64,000 nucleotides of DNA from the NCBI GenBank assembly GCA_036873755.1, contig JAVTVY010033764.1, forward strand, positions 83,647 through 147,646, written 5' to 3'. The position numbers and the translations under genes are program-made. The notes beneath the pieces are model-generated. The model did no database searches, was not told the origin of the DNA, and saw only the letters and a list, made by a program, of their open reading frames with translations. This document shows, piece by piece, positions 13,607-23,151 of the stretch (the stretch's first letter is position 1; every line of letters begins with the position of its first letter). This DNA is from Hanleya hanleyi (lineage: Eukaryota > Mollusca > Polyplacophora > Lepidopleurida > Hanleyidae).

Positions 13607-13610
13607 AGAC
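13535..13610 (-). repeat. 5' pseudo-LTR fragment of PLE copy 1
   Basis: The last 76 bp of the pLTR unit, GTCTTTGGATTATGG through GACGCTTGTAAT on the minus strand, sits directly upstream of the element body. The same 76 bp ends the 3' pLTR at 10133-10208. Its reading frame runs without a stop into the endonuclease, so the pLTR supplies the start of the protein (Met at 13606). Partial 5' pLTRs are expected from PLE tandem or truncated insertion. Confidence 0.75.
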
Positions 13611-13687
13611 TGAACAATTACAAAGGGTAGATTAGCGATCTATGCTGCGAAATGAATCGGTTGCAATCAACAGAGTCCTAGGCTATT

Positions 13688-14393
13688 ACTTTATGACAAA
13701 AGAGATGATTACAATTTCGACATCGTAAACTATCCCTTTCTGGACAGTAATATTCCAGTGGGACCTGCATATGGCGTATACATATCTCGCCTAGTAGCAT
13801 TTGCTAGATCCTGTGTTAAATGTGACGATTTTAATCAACGTCACAAAACATTGTTGCAGAAACTTATAAAACAGGGCTATTCCACCAAGCGCCTCCACTC
13901 AAAGTTTCTCAAATTTGGCGATACATATCGCATGCTGATAGCAAAATACGAACGTAGCGTGCAAGATCTATGACGCTACGTTTCGTAACTTGTGTCTAAT
14001 TCCGCTTAACCCGGGGCTAGGGTTCGTATGAACCCATGTACTTCAAGATCCTCATGGTACTCATATGAACATCCGCAATCAAAGCGTGACTGAGATACAT
14101 CTTTTTTTTTTAGATGACGACTCTATAACGAATATTATGGATTAAGAATACTGATCAGCGATACGGATTTGATATTTCTGGAACATCATGATGTCTTGCC
14201 GGCATCATTGAAAACTGTTGACCGCTTCTCTCTTGCAGGAAACAAGCCTATGTTTATGTATACTGTGATTGTCTTTTTGAATTTGGTGCTAATACTGTTA
14301 TGTGGAAAATGGAATGGGTCTTTGGATTATGGACGCGGATGTTCTCTAATGGACGACGGCTGAATTATGAATGACGGACTGGACGCTTGTAAT
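13688..14393 (+). mobile_element. 5'-truncated Naiad PLE, copy 2
   Basis: The plus-strand copy begins inside the RT (CTTTATGACAAAAGAGATG) and runs to the pLTR end GACGCTTGTAAT. It retains the last 95 codons of the RT (13689-13973): the region after YIDD with GPAYGVYISRLVAFARSC, ending ...SVQDL and a TGA stop where copy 1 has TGG. Its pLTR ORF (14169-14363) is cut by a TGA where other copies read Trp. It lies inverted and adjacent to copy 1, a known PLE insertion pattern. Confidence 0.85.
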
Positions 14394-15440
14394 TACTACT
14401 GTGGGTTGTGTAATTATGATGTCACAGTGAACCAAGCCCTATTAGTACTATGGGATTCAGAACGATTCTGTTGCTTTCAGCAGCAGTACGCTGGGCAACA
14501 ACTCAACGTGCAGATGCAACTAAACTACATCGGAGAGCTTTTGTACATGGAAGTATCATCCGTATTTTCGTGTTGGGAAAGGGCATCGAACGACATGTGG
14601 GAACCGTGAATGTGTTTTGACCCATGCAATCTGTTTCATTGAACATTTCATTCCTTGATCTGTTTTTTTTTTATCAGTATTGTAAAATATAGATGTGAAA
14701 TCAGCACTTCTGGTGAATACGCATTACATCGTGACCTATATGCTCGCGTAGGGGGTTATTTCTCCGCTATTCACATATCAATCCGATTGTTCTCACTGCA
14801 ATATTCTGAACCTAACTCGTATGGCATGAGCTACACTCATGGTATGCCAGCAATCAGCACGGTGTTCTCTCGCTTGGAAATATTGCTCTTTTGTCGCTCT
14901 ACTTTGTAAGACTTCAGAAAGTGGACCGCGATCATGCACAAGAGAAGCCGCAAAAGTAACAGCGATATACCTTCAAGATTGCACAACCATCGACATTTGA
15001 ACTGATTCGCCCACATTAAACTAGTTTATTAATTTGAAGATATGCTAACGGCGTGGGTATTTATTTGCGGATATTTCTTTGAAAGGTTTCCATAAGGATA
15101 TGACAAGGATAGTTGTCACCGAACCCCGTATCAATTCATACGCTCATTGGTCGATTACACGGCTTGAAATAGCCATATCGCGACAAACGGGTTTGAAATA
15201 ATTCACACACGGATTTGAAATAGTTTGTAACCTGTTGCCCTTGACTACCGATCAATACGAGGCTACGGAAAGTCATCTGCTACAGATCGCAAAAATGTCA
15301 ACAAATTCAACTGAACGAAGGTTTATCGCATTTTTATCTCGACTGTGGGCCTTTTCAGCTTTCTTCCAATGATGATTGTCTTTCAATTCGAGAATATACG
15401 AGTGATATGAGAAAGAAGTCACTATTTGGTGACAAAATCG
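14394..15440. other. Unassigned DNA
   Basis: No gene or repeat family was recognised. It lies between PLE copy 2 and a long palindrome. Confidence 0.5.
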
Positions 15441-15542
15441 TTATCTAGGTTTGAGTCAGGGTTGATCGGGTGTTGTGATCTGCCTGTGAAATTTCACAGA
15501 CAGGTCACAAAACCCGATCAACCCTTCCTCAAACCTAGATAA
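15441..15542. repeat. 102-bp nearly perfect palindrome
   Basis: The sequence from TTATCTAGGTTTGAG to CTCAAACCTAGATAA is an inverted repeat of about 51 bp per arm with almost no loop. By eye five positions mismatch, some of which would still pair as G:U in RNA. It could be a tiny foldback MITE or a hairpin RNA precursor. No target duplication is clear. Confidence 0.75.
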
Positions 15543-15957
15543 CTCATATTCAATCCATGCCAGGGACAAATTTCATGAAAGAATCTCTTCTAAAGGTGTC
15601 AGGAGAATATGCACGATTCTTTTTGCGTTGGTATTAAAGCTCAATGCTTCCATGTTAAACCTAGTCTGTATAGGATCTCTCTATATGTATTATACAGCTG
15701 CAACCCTGGTACATTCAGACATCGATGAGTACATGCGGCATTGAGGGCATCGATGAGTAGATGCGGCATTGAAGGCATGTTGATGATCCCGAGACATATA
15801 TTTGAACATATGTAATAGGTATCCACAAAGGAAAATTTGTATAGCCCCATTGTGTACCAACTTGTATCAACCTGACACACCAATTTCTTCAAATTAATGG
15901 TCTCGTCATATAGAAATATAGGATTATGTCCTTATTTGAATATTTGAATAGTGTCAA
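15543..15957. repeat. Short 28-bp direct repeat in unassigned DNA
   Basis: Two adjacent copies of a 28-bp unit starting CATCGATGAGTA and ending GCATTGA lie at 15720-15775. The rest of the stretch shows no recognisable feature. Confidence 0.5.
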
Positions 15958-16392
15958 CCCTATCTGGCTTGAACGGTTTGGGACCTGTCCAGGCCTGGGG
16001 AGGTCATTTCGGCCCCCTAGATATTTTTTGCTTACCCCTTGATCCATGGAGCTGAAACTTGCTACGCTATACGCTTGGGTCAAGCTCTACTAGACAAGAC
16101 TATGATGACGTCATAGTGACGTCTGGTGTGAAATAAACTAGTTTTTGCCCACTTGTCCCAGAAGAAAAGCAGTAGTTTTGAAGAACACCACTTTTCTGGT
16201 ACCCCACATGACCGCCATTTGATTCAACCCATGATACTCTGTTTGGGGGGGTTATAAAAATAGGATCAAAATGACCCCAAAATGAAAAGCTACAAAATCA
16301 CGGAGTGTCAGAGATCAAGTTTTTCTCATTCCTGAGATAGGATAGAAAGTTTGGTAGAGGGTCCATAATGTCTCTCCCCAGGCCTGGTAGGG
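15958..16392. mobile_element. piggyBac-like MITE, copy 2
   Basis: Starts CCCTATCTGGC after TCAA and ends CCAGGCCTGGTAGGG before TTAA. It shares the internal words CAAGCTCTACTAG, GATGACGTCATAGTGACGT and AGGATAGAAAGTTTG with copy 1. There is no coding capacity. The terminal inverted repeats and the right TTAA support piggyBac-type mobilisation. Confidence 0.6.
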
Positions 16393-16420
16393 TTAATATT
16401 AAATATGCTGGGCAATTATT

Positions 16421-16557
16421 GAGAGGATCCCATTAAACTTGATCATGTAATGAATGGAAAATACATCCCAACCGATCTGCCGAGGCGAGGATGGAATGTA
16501 TTTTCCTTCACGGGAGTGGGAATTTTCATCCCCTGATCAAGTTAATATCGGATTCTC
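16421..16557. mobile_element. Small inverted-repeat element (MITE)
   Basis: The outer arms are GAGAGGATCCCATTAAACTT plus GATCA at the left and the near-complement TGATCAAGTTAATATCGGAT plus TCTC at the right. Inner arms GGAAAATACATCC and GGAATGTATTTTCC also pair. The total is about 137 bp with no coding capacity. Family unknown. Confidence 0.55.
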
Positions 16558-16700
16558 TTTCCCATATAATTTAAATCATTAATTTAATCAGTATTCTATT
16601 ACAAATATCAACGACACACCATGTTGTTGGACGTTGGTGTAGCGCATTATACCTGCAGCACGTGTCAAGCAAAGTGAATGGCCACCTGCGTCGCACGCGC

Positions 16701-16726
16701 TCATCCCACACACGTGTGTGGGATGA
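16701..16726. repeat. 26-bp perfect palindrome with CACGTG core
   Basis: A perfect inverted repeat centred on CACACACGTGTGTG and bounded by TCATCC and GGATGA. The centre is a CACGTG E-box-type hexamer. It may be a protein-binding site or chance. It lies in a CpG-rich patch (GCGTCGCACGCGC just upstream). Confidence 0.7.
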
Positions 16727-16863
16727 CGTATCCCAGACGCTGTTACCGTAGAGTTTTACGCTGTATTATAAGGGAAAATATTATCTTATGTATGTTTACA
16801 TTGAGAAATCTAGGTAGATAGTCCGATGATGAACAAGTACAGAGCTTCTTAAGTATGAGTTAT

Positions 16864-16912
16864 CCCTACCAGGCCTGTACGAGGTTGATTCTTCCAAAGC
16901 CTGGACGTGTTT
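16864..16912. mobile_element. Possible MITE end fragment
   Basis: CCCTACCAGGCCTG follows TTAT and matches the terminal repeat of the piggyBac-like MITEs. No matching right end was found, so this is a solo end or a strongly deleted copy. Confidence 0.3.
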
Positions 16913-17329
16913 AAACTATTTATTTGAGCCAATTAAATGCACTATTACAAACCCCAGATGCTGACACAATCCGCAAAACAATTATTTATATCTGCTCAAC
17001 TTTTTCTCCTAAACCTGCTCAATATGGCAGTGAATAATTATTTAATGCACGACGAATTATTTTCGTGCATTTTGTAGCAAGGAAAAGGTAAACATATCGA
17101 CGAATGGACGAAACTTTATTTTCTAACTATGTCATCTCGGCAAGTTAAATTCGCCAATGATCAGTCGCTACTCAGAATATGCGAATAATCGATAGAGAAT
17201 ACAACAAAAGAGTTTTATTCTCGCTTTTCAGGTACGATGAAAAGTTTGGTGTAGCATATTGTCGACCGCATCCCACCCCTCATGTTCAGGTGCTTCCCAA
17301 AATTGACCGTAGTTACATTTCCGACAGAT

Positions 17330-17815
17330 TGATCTCAGCTTCCGCTACACGGTAAATTCTTTGTTTTTTCTCTTTGAATGAAATTCATTTACGTCATGTG
17401 TCCAAGAGAGAACTGTTTCTAATCTTTCACTTCGCAGAAAATTCGAATTGGGACACTTGGGAATAGTCGACATTTAACTCGGGTCGTCAATAGTGGAAAG
17501 CTTTCAACCTGATCTCCAACCACCGGAAGCAATAATCACAGAATTTTCGCTGGCGTCATCTAAGACAAAAAAGAATGTAGCAATTGCACAGCATTGATTG
17601 ACGTCGGATACGGCTGTTTGACTGGAGGCGAAATTAATCAGTTGAACTTTTAAAAGAAGGAAAACCAAAAAACGATTTAGAACCCGTGTGCAATCCTTAG
17701 CGTTATATGCATGATAGCACAACCAAATCTATAGTTTATTGTATATAGCTATAACGAAATTTCCGCGAAACTGTATTATGGACAACAAGGCCCGATGTTC
17801 TAGTCAATTCGACTA
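17330..17815. repeat. Paralogous block 'c' (left cluster)
   Basis: Collinear with 49855-50310 and its duplicate 54126-54577. Shared words include TTTACGTCATGTGTC, ACTTCGCAGAAAAT, ACCGGAAGCAATAATCAC, GGCGTCATCTAAGACAAAA and GGCGAAATTAATCAGTT. By eye identity is moderate with several indels, indicating an old duplication. No coding motif was recognised. Confidence 0.75.
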
Positions 17816-17985
17816 AGAGACAATACTATCAACACCTCCTCCAACCTATTACAGTATTAACGTCAACCCCATTATATAAAGTTGAAACGTAATAAATAAT
17901 TCACTTATATGATAACAATAATTTAGAATTTCTCCCGTTTAATATATTCTTGAGATATATTGTGGGGAAAAACCAGTGTCAGAGC

Positions 17986-18575
17986 GACGTTCAGTAGCCG
18001 GCCGTCGTCTATGAAGAAGTTTCTCGTCTATAATCCAAACACCGATACTAAGTTATCGCCAAAATCAAAGTAAGCATAACTAAATTAGGAGCTGCGGCTG
18101 GTATTGGTAGAACATATATGCTGTTGGCCTCCTATCCACTTGTGCTCTACCCAATAACAGTAATGCTCAAAGTTTCAAAATGTCCTTAAAATACACAAAA
18201 AAATGTAACAGCCTGAAGCACTAATCAGGTGAGTAAGATTAAAGCGTCGCTTTCAACAATGCTTCAATCACATTGTCCTGACACTGGTGCAACCCGCCCT
18301 TGATCTATCCTGCTGAGCGCAAAGCGAGGAAGATAAAAATTCCAACACTGATCAGGTGATCTACAGGTGAGTATGAACAGATGTAGAAAATTTCATCAAC
18401 GTATACATGGTATCATTATTGTGCAATACTGGGCCTGCTAACAAAACAGTTGGGACATACGCAAGGGAGAAGCGGTTAGCAGTGTCCAAAGATTCTGGCG
18501 ATATCATGGTTTTACAGCTACATAAACACAACAGATTGCGACATCTGTGTCACAGAAAGGTCAGCATTTCGGAGG
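17986..18575 (-). repeat. Old, expanded PLE pLTR remnant
   Basis: AGCCGGCCGTCGTCTATGAA at 17996 corresponds to CAGCCGTCGTCCATTA of young pLTRs, followed by a match to ATAATCCAAAGACC. GGGAGAAGCGGTTAGCAGTG near 18465 corresponds to GAGAAGCGGTCAACAG, followed by a diverged ATGATGCCGG region. The order matches a minus-strand pLTR, but about 300 bp of other sequence separates the two parts. This is an older insertion than the copies at 10-14 kb. Confidence 0.5.
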
Positions 18576-19299
18576 GATTTGTCTGATAGCATGAATTCTA
18601 GACAAAGAATAATTAGTAAACTGTCCCTTTCGACAAGAAAAATGCGAAACGCTAAAGTCTGGGCCTGTTCAATATTGTTCATCTGCAGTCAAGAAACTGA
18701 GGAATGCAGCCGTATTTGACTTACAGTACCGACCAGATTAAAGGTTCGCCTAACGGGCTCATCTAACGGACTAACGCGCTTCAAATTAATGCGCTCAGTG
18801 GGAGGCCTAACACGCTCCCAAACGCAATCGAAAACTCCTAACGCACGTCTAACGGTCTGCTAACTTTCTCTTTATTCTACGTAACGCACTTGGACAATGG
18901 GCAGGTCGAGCAGCTGCCAGACGCGAAAGCGCGGGGGTCGGTAACTTGCTCTGTGCTCTCCTTTTCCTGTTGCGGCCTAACTACAAGTCCTCAATAATAT
19001 GATCACACAAGAAATATGTTTACTCTAGATGTTCCATTTGGCATCCAGCAAACGATTTCCTGTATATCATTGACATGGGCGTCGAAAGAACACGATCGTT
19101 CACATGATCATTTCAGGTCATCATGGCCAGAAGATGCTCATAAATATAACCGCCTGTCAATCGAAACTTGGAATCAATAAACTGTTATCTGTTTACATGA
19201 CATTAATATCCGCACCTTGATAATTTAATCTTGGTCGCTGTCGTGTCATACGTAAACGTTCGACATCGTGAAGATAGACTTGATGTCTTCCGAATTACA
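18576..19299. other. Unassigned DNA with a CTAACG cluster
   Basis: At about 18750-18866 the motif CTAACG or CTAAC recurs roughly seven times, several followed by GC or GG. No gene was seen. The cluster does not match the TTAGGG telomere repeat. Confidence 0.5.
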
Positions 19300-19741
19300 T
19301 TGTCTGGCTATGACGTCTTCCCATTAACGGGGAACATCAAGCGAGCCAGCCCATATCGATCAAACAGATATTAAATGGTGGAGGATAACATATTGTAATC
19401 GAAACGATTCATCTTTTTAAAGTGATGCATTGTTGATATGATACTGAAACAAAACATACGGAAATTGATACTAATAGCTACATTCAAACGTGTGTCCTGT
19501 TCAATTTCATCTGGCCCGCGCATATTCTTTTGTTCGCTTGTTGGGCTATTTGGCACAGGGGCCATTAAATAAAACATGAATATGTTGCTTCATATTTGCC
19601 AAGATCATTGCTTAATATAATAAAATGTCCATAGATCAGTTTGGTCGGATATAGTTCAGAAAACATATGGAGATTTAAGCCCATCATTCCAATTGTTATT
19701 CGGAAATTTGTCCATACAACCTGCCGAAGTACATTGTGCGG
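19300..19741. repeat. Paralogous block 'a' (left cluster)
   Basis: Matches 47230-48170 with a gap. Shared words are CATTAACGGGGAACAT, AAGCGAGCC, GCTTCATATTT, AAATGTCC and CCTGCCGAAG. The right-cluster version carries an extra 0.58 kb foldback (47557-48140) that is absent here, so this copy shows the uninterrupted state. It is cut at its right edge by the PLE tandem at 19742. Confidence 0.7.
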
Positions 19742-20352
19742 TTACAAGTGTCTGGTCCGTCATTCATAATTCAGCCGTCGTCCATTAAAGAATATCCGCG
19801 TCCATAATCCAAAGACCGCCAAATGTATCGCCAAATTTGAGAAACTTTGAGTGTAGGCGCTTGGTGGAATAGCCCTGTTTTATAAGTTTCTGCAACAATG
19901 TTTTGTGACGTTGATTAAAATCGTCACATTTAACACAGGATCTAGCAAATGCTATTAAGCGAGATATGTATACGATATATGCAGGTCCCACTGGAATATT
20001 ACTGTCCAGAAAGGGATAGTTTACGATGTCGAAATTGTAATCATCTCTTTTGTCATACAGTCGACGAGAGAGAAGGCCCGCTTCATTTTTATAGAGATAT
20101 AGGTCAAAATACGATGTGCCTGTAGGGTTATCTGTAGTTTCCTTCAAATCCAGTGAAGGTGGATATATATCCTTCACTGCCTCATTTATATAGCGATTAT
20201 CCGCAGCGAGAAGATCGTCTATATAGCGTTTGGTGAATGAGAAGGAACGGGCTTTGAATGGATCGGTTTTTGAAAGCGCCTGCATATAGTGATATTTATA
20301 AGAGAACAGATATAGGTCACCCAATAGGGGTGCACAATTAGTACCCATTGGA
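19742..20352 (-). mobile_element. Truncated Naiad PLE, copy 3
   Basis: Minus strand. The copy is 5'-truncated at RT motif B (IPMGTNCAPLLGDLYLF), keeps YIDD (SFTKRYIDDLL) and continues to KFGDTF. There it joins directly to the last ~75 bp of the pLTR, so about 0.5 kb of C-terminus and pLTR is missing. The frame stays open across the junction to a stop at 19785. Its upstream edge abuts the 3' end of copy 4, giving a partial tandem in the same orientation. Confidence 0.8.
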
Positions 20353-21742
20353 ATTACAAGCGTCTGGTCCGTCATTCGTAATTCAGCCGTCGTCCATTAG
20401 AGAATATCCGCGTCCATAATCCAAAGACCTATTCCATATAACAGTAGTAGCACCAAATTCAAAAAGACAATCATAGTATACATAAACATGGCTTGTATCC
20501 TGCAAGAGAGAAGCGGTCAACAGTTTTCAATGATGCCGGCAAGACATCATGATGTTCCAAAAATTTCAAATCCGTATCGCTGATCAGTATTCTTAATCCA
20601 TAATATTCGCTGTAAAGTCGTCATCTAAAGAATGATGTATCTCAGTCACGCTTTGATTGTGACTGTTCATATGAGTACCATGAGGATCTTGAAGTACATG
20701 GCTTCATACGGCCCCTAGCCCCGGGTTAAGCGGAATTAGACACAAGTTACGAAACGTAACGCCATAGATCTTGCACGCTACGCTCGTATTTTGCTATCGG
20801 CATGCGATATGTATCGCCAAATTTGAGAAACTTTGAGTGGAGGCGCTTGGTGGTGTAGCTCTGTTTTATAAGTTTCTGCAACAATGTTTTGTGCTGTTGA
20901 TATACTATGTTGCCAAATTTCACATAGATATTTTTAATGAGAAAATCAAGCAACTCTATAAACAAAGAAGCATCCACTGCGTGAACTGGTCAAGTTTCCA
21001 ATTCCGGAAACCCACCGGAAACCTATTGGAAACTGTAGCGACACAGTTTCCAAAAGGTTTCTGGCTGGTTTCCCCAATTGGAAACTTGACCGTTTCATGC
21101 AGTGACCCCATGAATGATACCTCTTGTATGTAGTAGAGCTAAAGAATGCTTTATGGCTTCCTACATTAATATATCTACGATCAGTTTTCTTGAACACAGA
21201 TACTATTAATGAACTTAGACGGTCAATAAGGTCCTGATGAGGGATTGTGGTATAGAGAGTCGAGAAATCCCATGTGGATACATGTCTATACGGTATGTGA
21301 CCTTTAGCATCAAGTTCTTCCGTAAGACATTTTGAGTTTTTAAATATCCACATACATTCAACGCCAGAGTTTTTAAAAATAGTGGCGCAATACCTTTCCC
21401 ACAATGTTTTTACCTCCTGAAGGGCCCTCGTCAACAGGGTTGGAAGAAGCTTGGTGGTGCAGCTTCTAGAACCAGCTATGAATCTAGCTTTGTATGGCGA
21501 TTTATGCATGTTGGGAGTCCAGTATACTTTTGGTATATCGTTATGTTTGGTTGGAAGACAAATACCTCTTTCCTTGAGAAACGTTTCGTGATTGTTAAAT
21601 AAATCTTCCAGAGTAAATCCAGTTTGAGAGTAAGTAGACGTATTTGATGACGATATGTTTACACTCAATTCTTCAACCAGCACCTGGTAATAGTAATATT
21701 CACATATGAATATTATATTATTTGGAGCTTTGTCTGCTGGGT
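20353..21742 (-). mobile_element. Naiad PLE copy 4, internally deleted
   Basis: Minus strand. It begins at the PADKAPNN motif (about 21740), runs through KMHKSPYKARFIAG and motif A (DFSTLYTTIPHQDL), then is split by a 130-bp inverted-repeat insert (20975-21104). The RT resumes with SLFIELLDFLIKNIYVKFG. It then jumps from VYQQH straight to KTLLQKLIKQ, deleting about 450-500 bp with motif B and YIDD. The C terminus ends ...SVQDLWRYVS (stop at 20747). The pLTR follows to 20353. The copy cannot make an active RT. Confidence 0.85.
20975..21104. mobile_element. 130-bp MITE inside PLE copy 4
   Basis: Starts CACTGCGTGAACTGGTCAAG and ends with the near-complement of CACTGCATGAAACGGTCAAG. Arms of at least 35 bp pair. 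It interrupts the RT at a point that is continuous in copies 1 and 6 (CATCC/CATGAATG). The target duplication is unclear: CATCC is at left and ACCCC at right. It inserted after the PLE and is absent from the other copies here. Confidence 0.75.
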
Positions 21743-23120
21743 GCCTTTCTTGCTAATGTATTGGTTATGAATGAGTCATCGTAGACACCCGTGAAAGTGA
21801 GCTATTCTCTGCGAAATAGATACGTTGTCAAGATTCAGGTATACAACAATTTTGTTTGACCTAAATTGTTACAGTGTGAAACTTTCAATGTTATAAGGAT
21901 AATATAACACGTGGATAACACACTTTTCTGCAATTTACCAAAATGTACAGGCATCGAAATAGGCAGGGGAACTTCATTGGTCAAAATAGAGATGGACACA
22001 AAAAAGACAATATCTATCCTTACATATAGGATGAAAAAATAACAGCAGACATTTCGTCGGTTTCTCAAAAGCAATGGTTCGATATTTGAGCGTTTTGGTT
22101 TCAATTCAATCAACAAACAGTTGATTTATCAATGGATACTGTGGCTATCAGCGTGACAAAATTGAGTACGTAACTCTTGTTGCGTGAAAGGAAGAATACT
22201 TAATCGTAACATAGGCAACATATTTTAGGCAAGCGTTAGGCAATCATGTAAATAGCATAAAATCTGAAAGGAATATACAGTGATACCGTATAAAAATTAC
22301 ACGTGTTGATGCTGCTGAAAATAAACGTCCGTGTAGTACATTCTTCAGATAGTGTACTCAGCACATCAAACCCACTCCCTGCTTGGGAATCCTTAGTTAA
22401 ATCTGAATAACCTAAACTAAGTTCCAATGATGGCTATCTAAAAATCGATCCAGTTCGGTGACCTGTTTTGTTCACCTTGCCACTATCGCCAATGCGAGCA
22501 CAACGTTCCCGTTGTAACAGTTCAGTTTTGTCCTCAAATCGTTTAATGTTTTGGGATAGGCAGAAAACAGGGTGTCACGCGCCAATCTAATTTCAGCAGC
22601 ATCGATATAACATTAAATTTAGCATTTCAAATAAATACAGATTGCCTTGTTTGTTAGATTGAGAACGACCTACAGTGGGAACTCATTTCTCATTGCAAAT
22701 ATAAATAACAAGATGCAAAGACTGTATATAGTATATGCTTGACCTGTACATGGATTCAATCCCTTAGTTATCTGACTAAAGAGGTAAACAGAGGTTAGCT
22801 TATTAGATTGATTAACTATCGAAAACAGTACCTCGTGCAAATAAATCAGTTACTCCTACCTGACTATAATAAGTATGCTTGTACCAGAGGCGAAGGAGTC
22901 GATTATGTATCGTTGACCATAACCATGATGGTTAACCAACTGACCAAGCTTCGATTGGTGGTGGTAATTAGAAATAATACATAAAAGCCATGCATGGGTT
23001 CGTTACAGTAATTTAGCTTCAAGCGTTATGGGGCAAGTCAAATGCGAAAAATGAACGCAAACTTTACATTTTGAGAATCTCTTGATGGCAGCCATTTTAG
23101 GTTCACCAATGATCCTTTAC
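21743..23120. repeat. Paralogous blocks 'a' end and 'b' (left cluster)
   Basis: Immediately right of the PLE, TGCCTTTCTTGCTAATG resumes the match to 48170-48200 (TACCTTTGATGCTAATTG). The match then follows 48400-49600: ACTCTTGTTGCGTG, TACTCAGCAC, CTGAATAACC, ATGGCTATC, AACTATCGAAAACAGTACC and ATTGACCATGACC equivalents. It also matches part of 50540-51250. Divergence is moderate. Short antisense hydrophobic frames occur in both paralogs (21835-22116 and 48281-48553), but no gene is recognisable. Confidence 0.7.
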
Positions 23121-23151
23121 ACCTAAGATTAAAGAAATATGCTCTAGATAT

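Larger units (their letters stand above)
10133..13610 (-). mobile_element. Naiad-type Penelope-like element, copy 1
   Basis: A nearly complete retroelement on the minus strand. Reading 5' to 3' (high to low coordinates) it has a short pLTR piece (13610-13535), a GIY-YIG endonuclease, a CxC linker, a reverse transcriptase and a 3' pLTR ending ...GACGCTTGTAAT at 10133. The endonuclease lies N-terminal to the RT. This is the permuted arrangement known for Naiad/Chlamys PLEs and the opposite of classical Penelope, Neptune or Poseidon elements. Length is about 3.48 kb. The coding region is broken in several places, so this copy is probably dead. It stands head-to-head with copy 2 across a spacer of about 77 bp. 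Confidence 0.88.

Noticed and set aside
18750..18870. Interstitial telomere repeat
   Set aside because: The motif is CTAACG, not CCCTAA/TTAGGG, and spacing is irregular.
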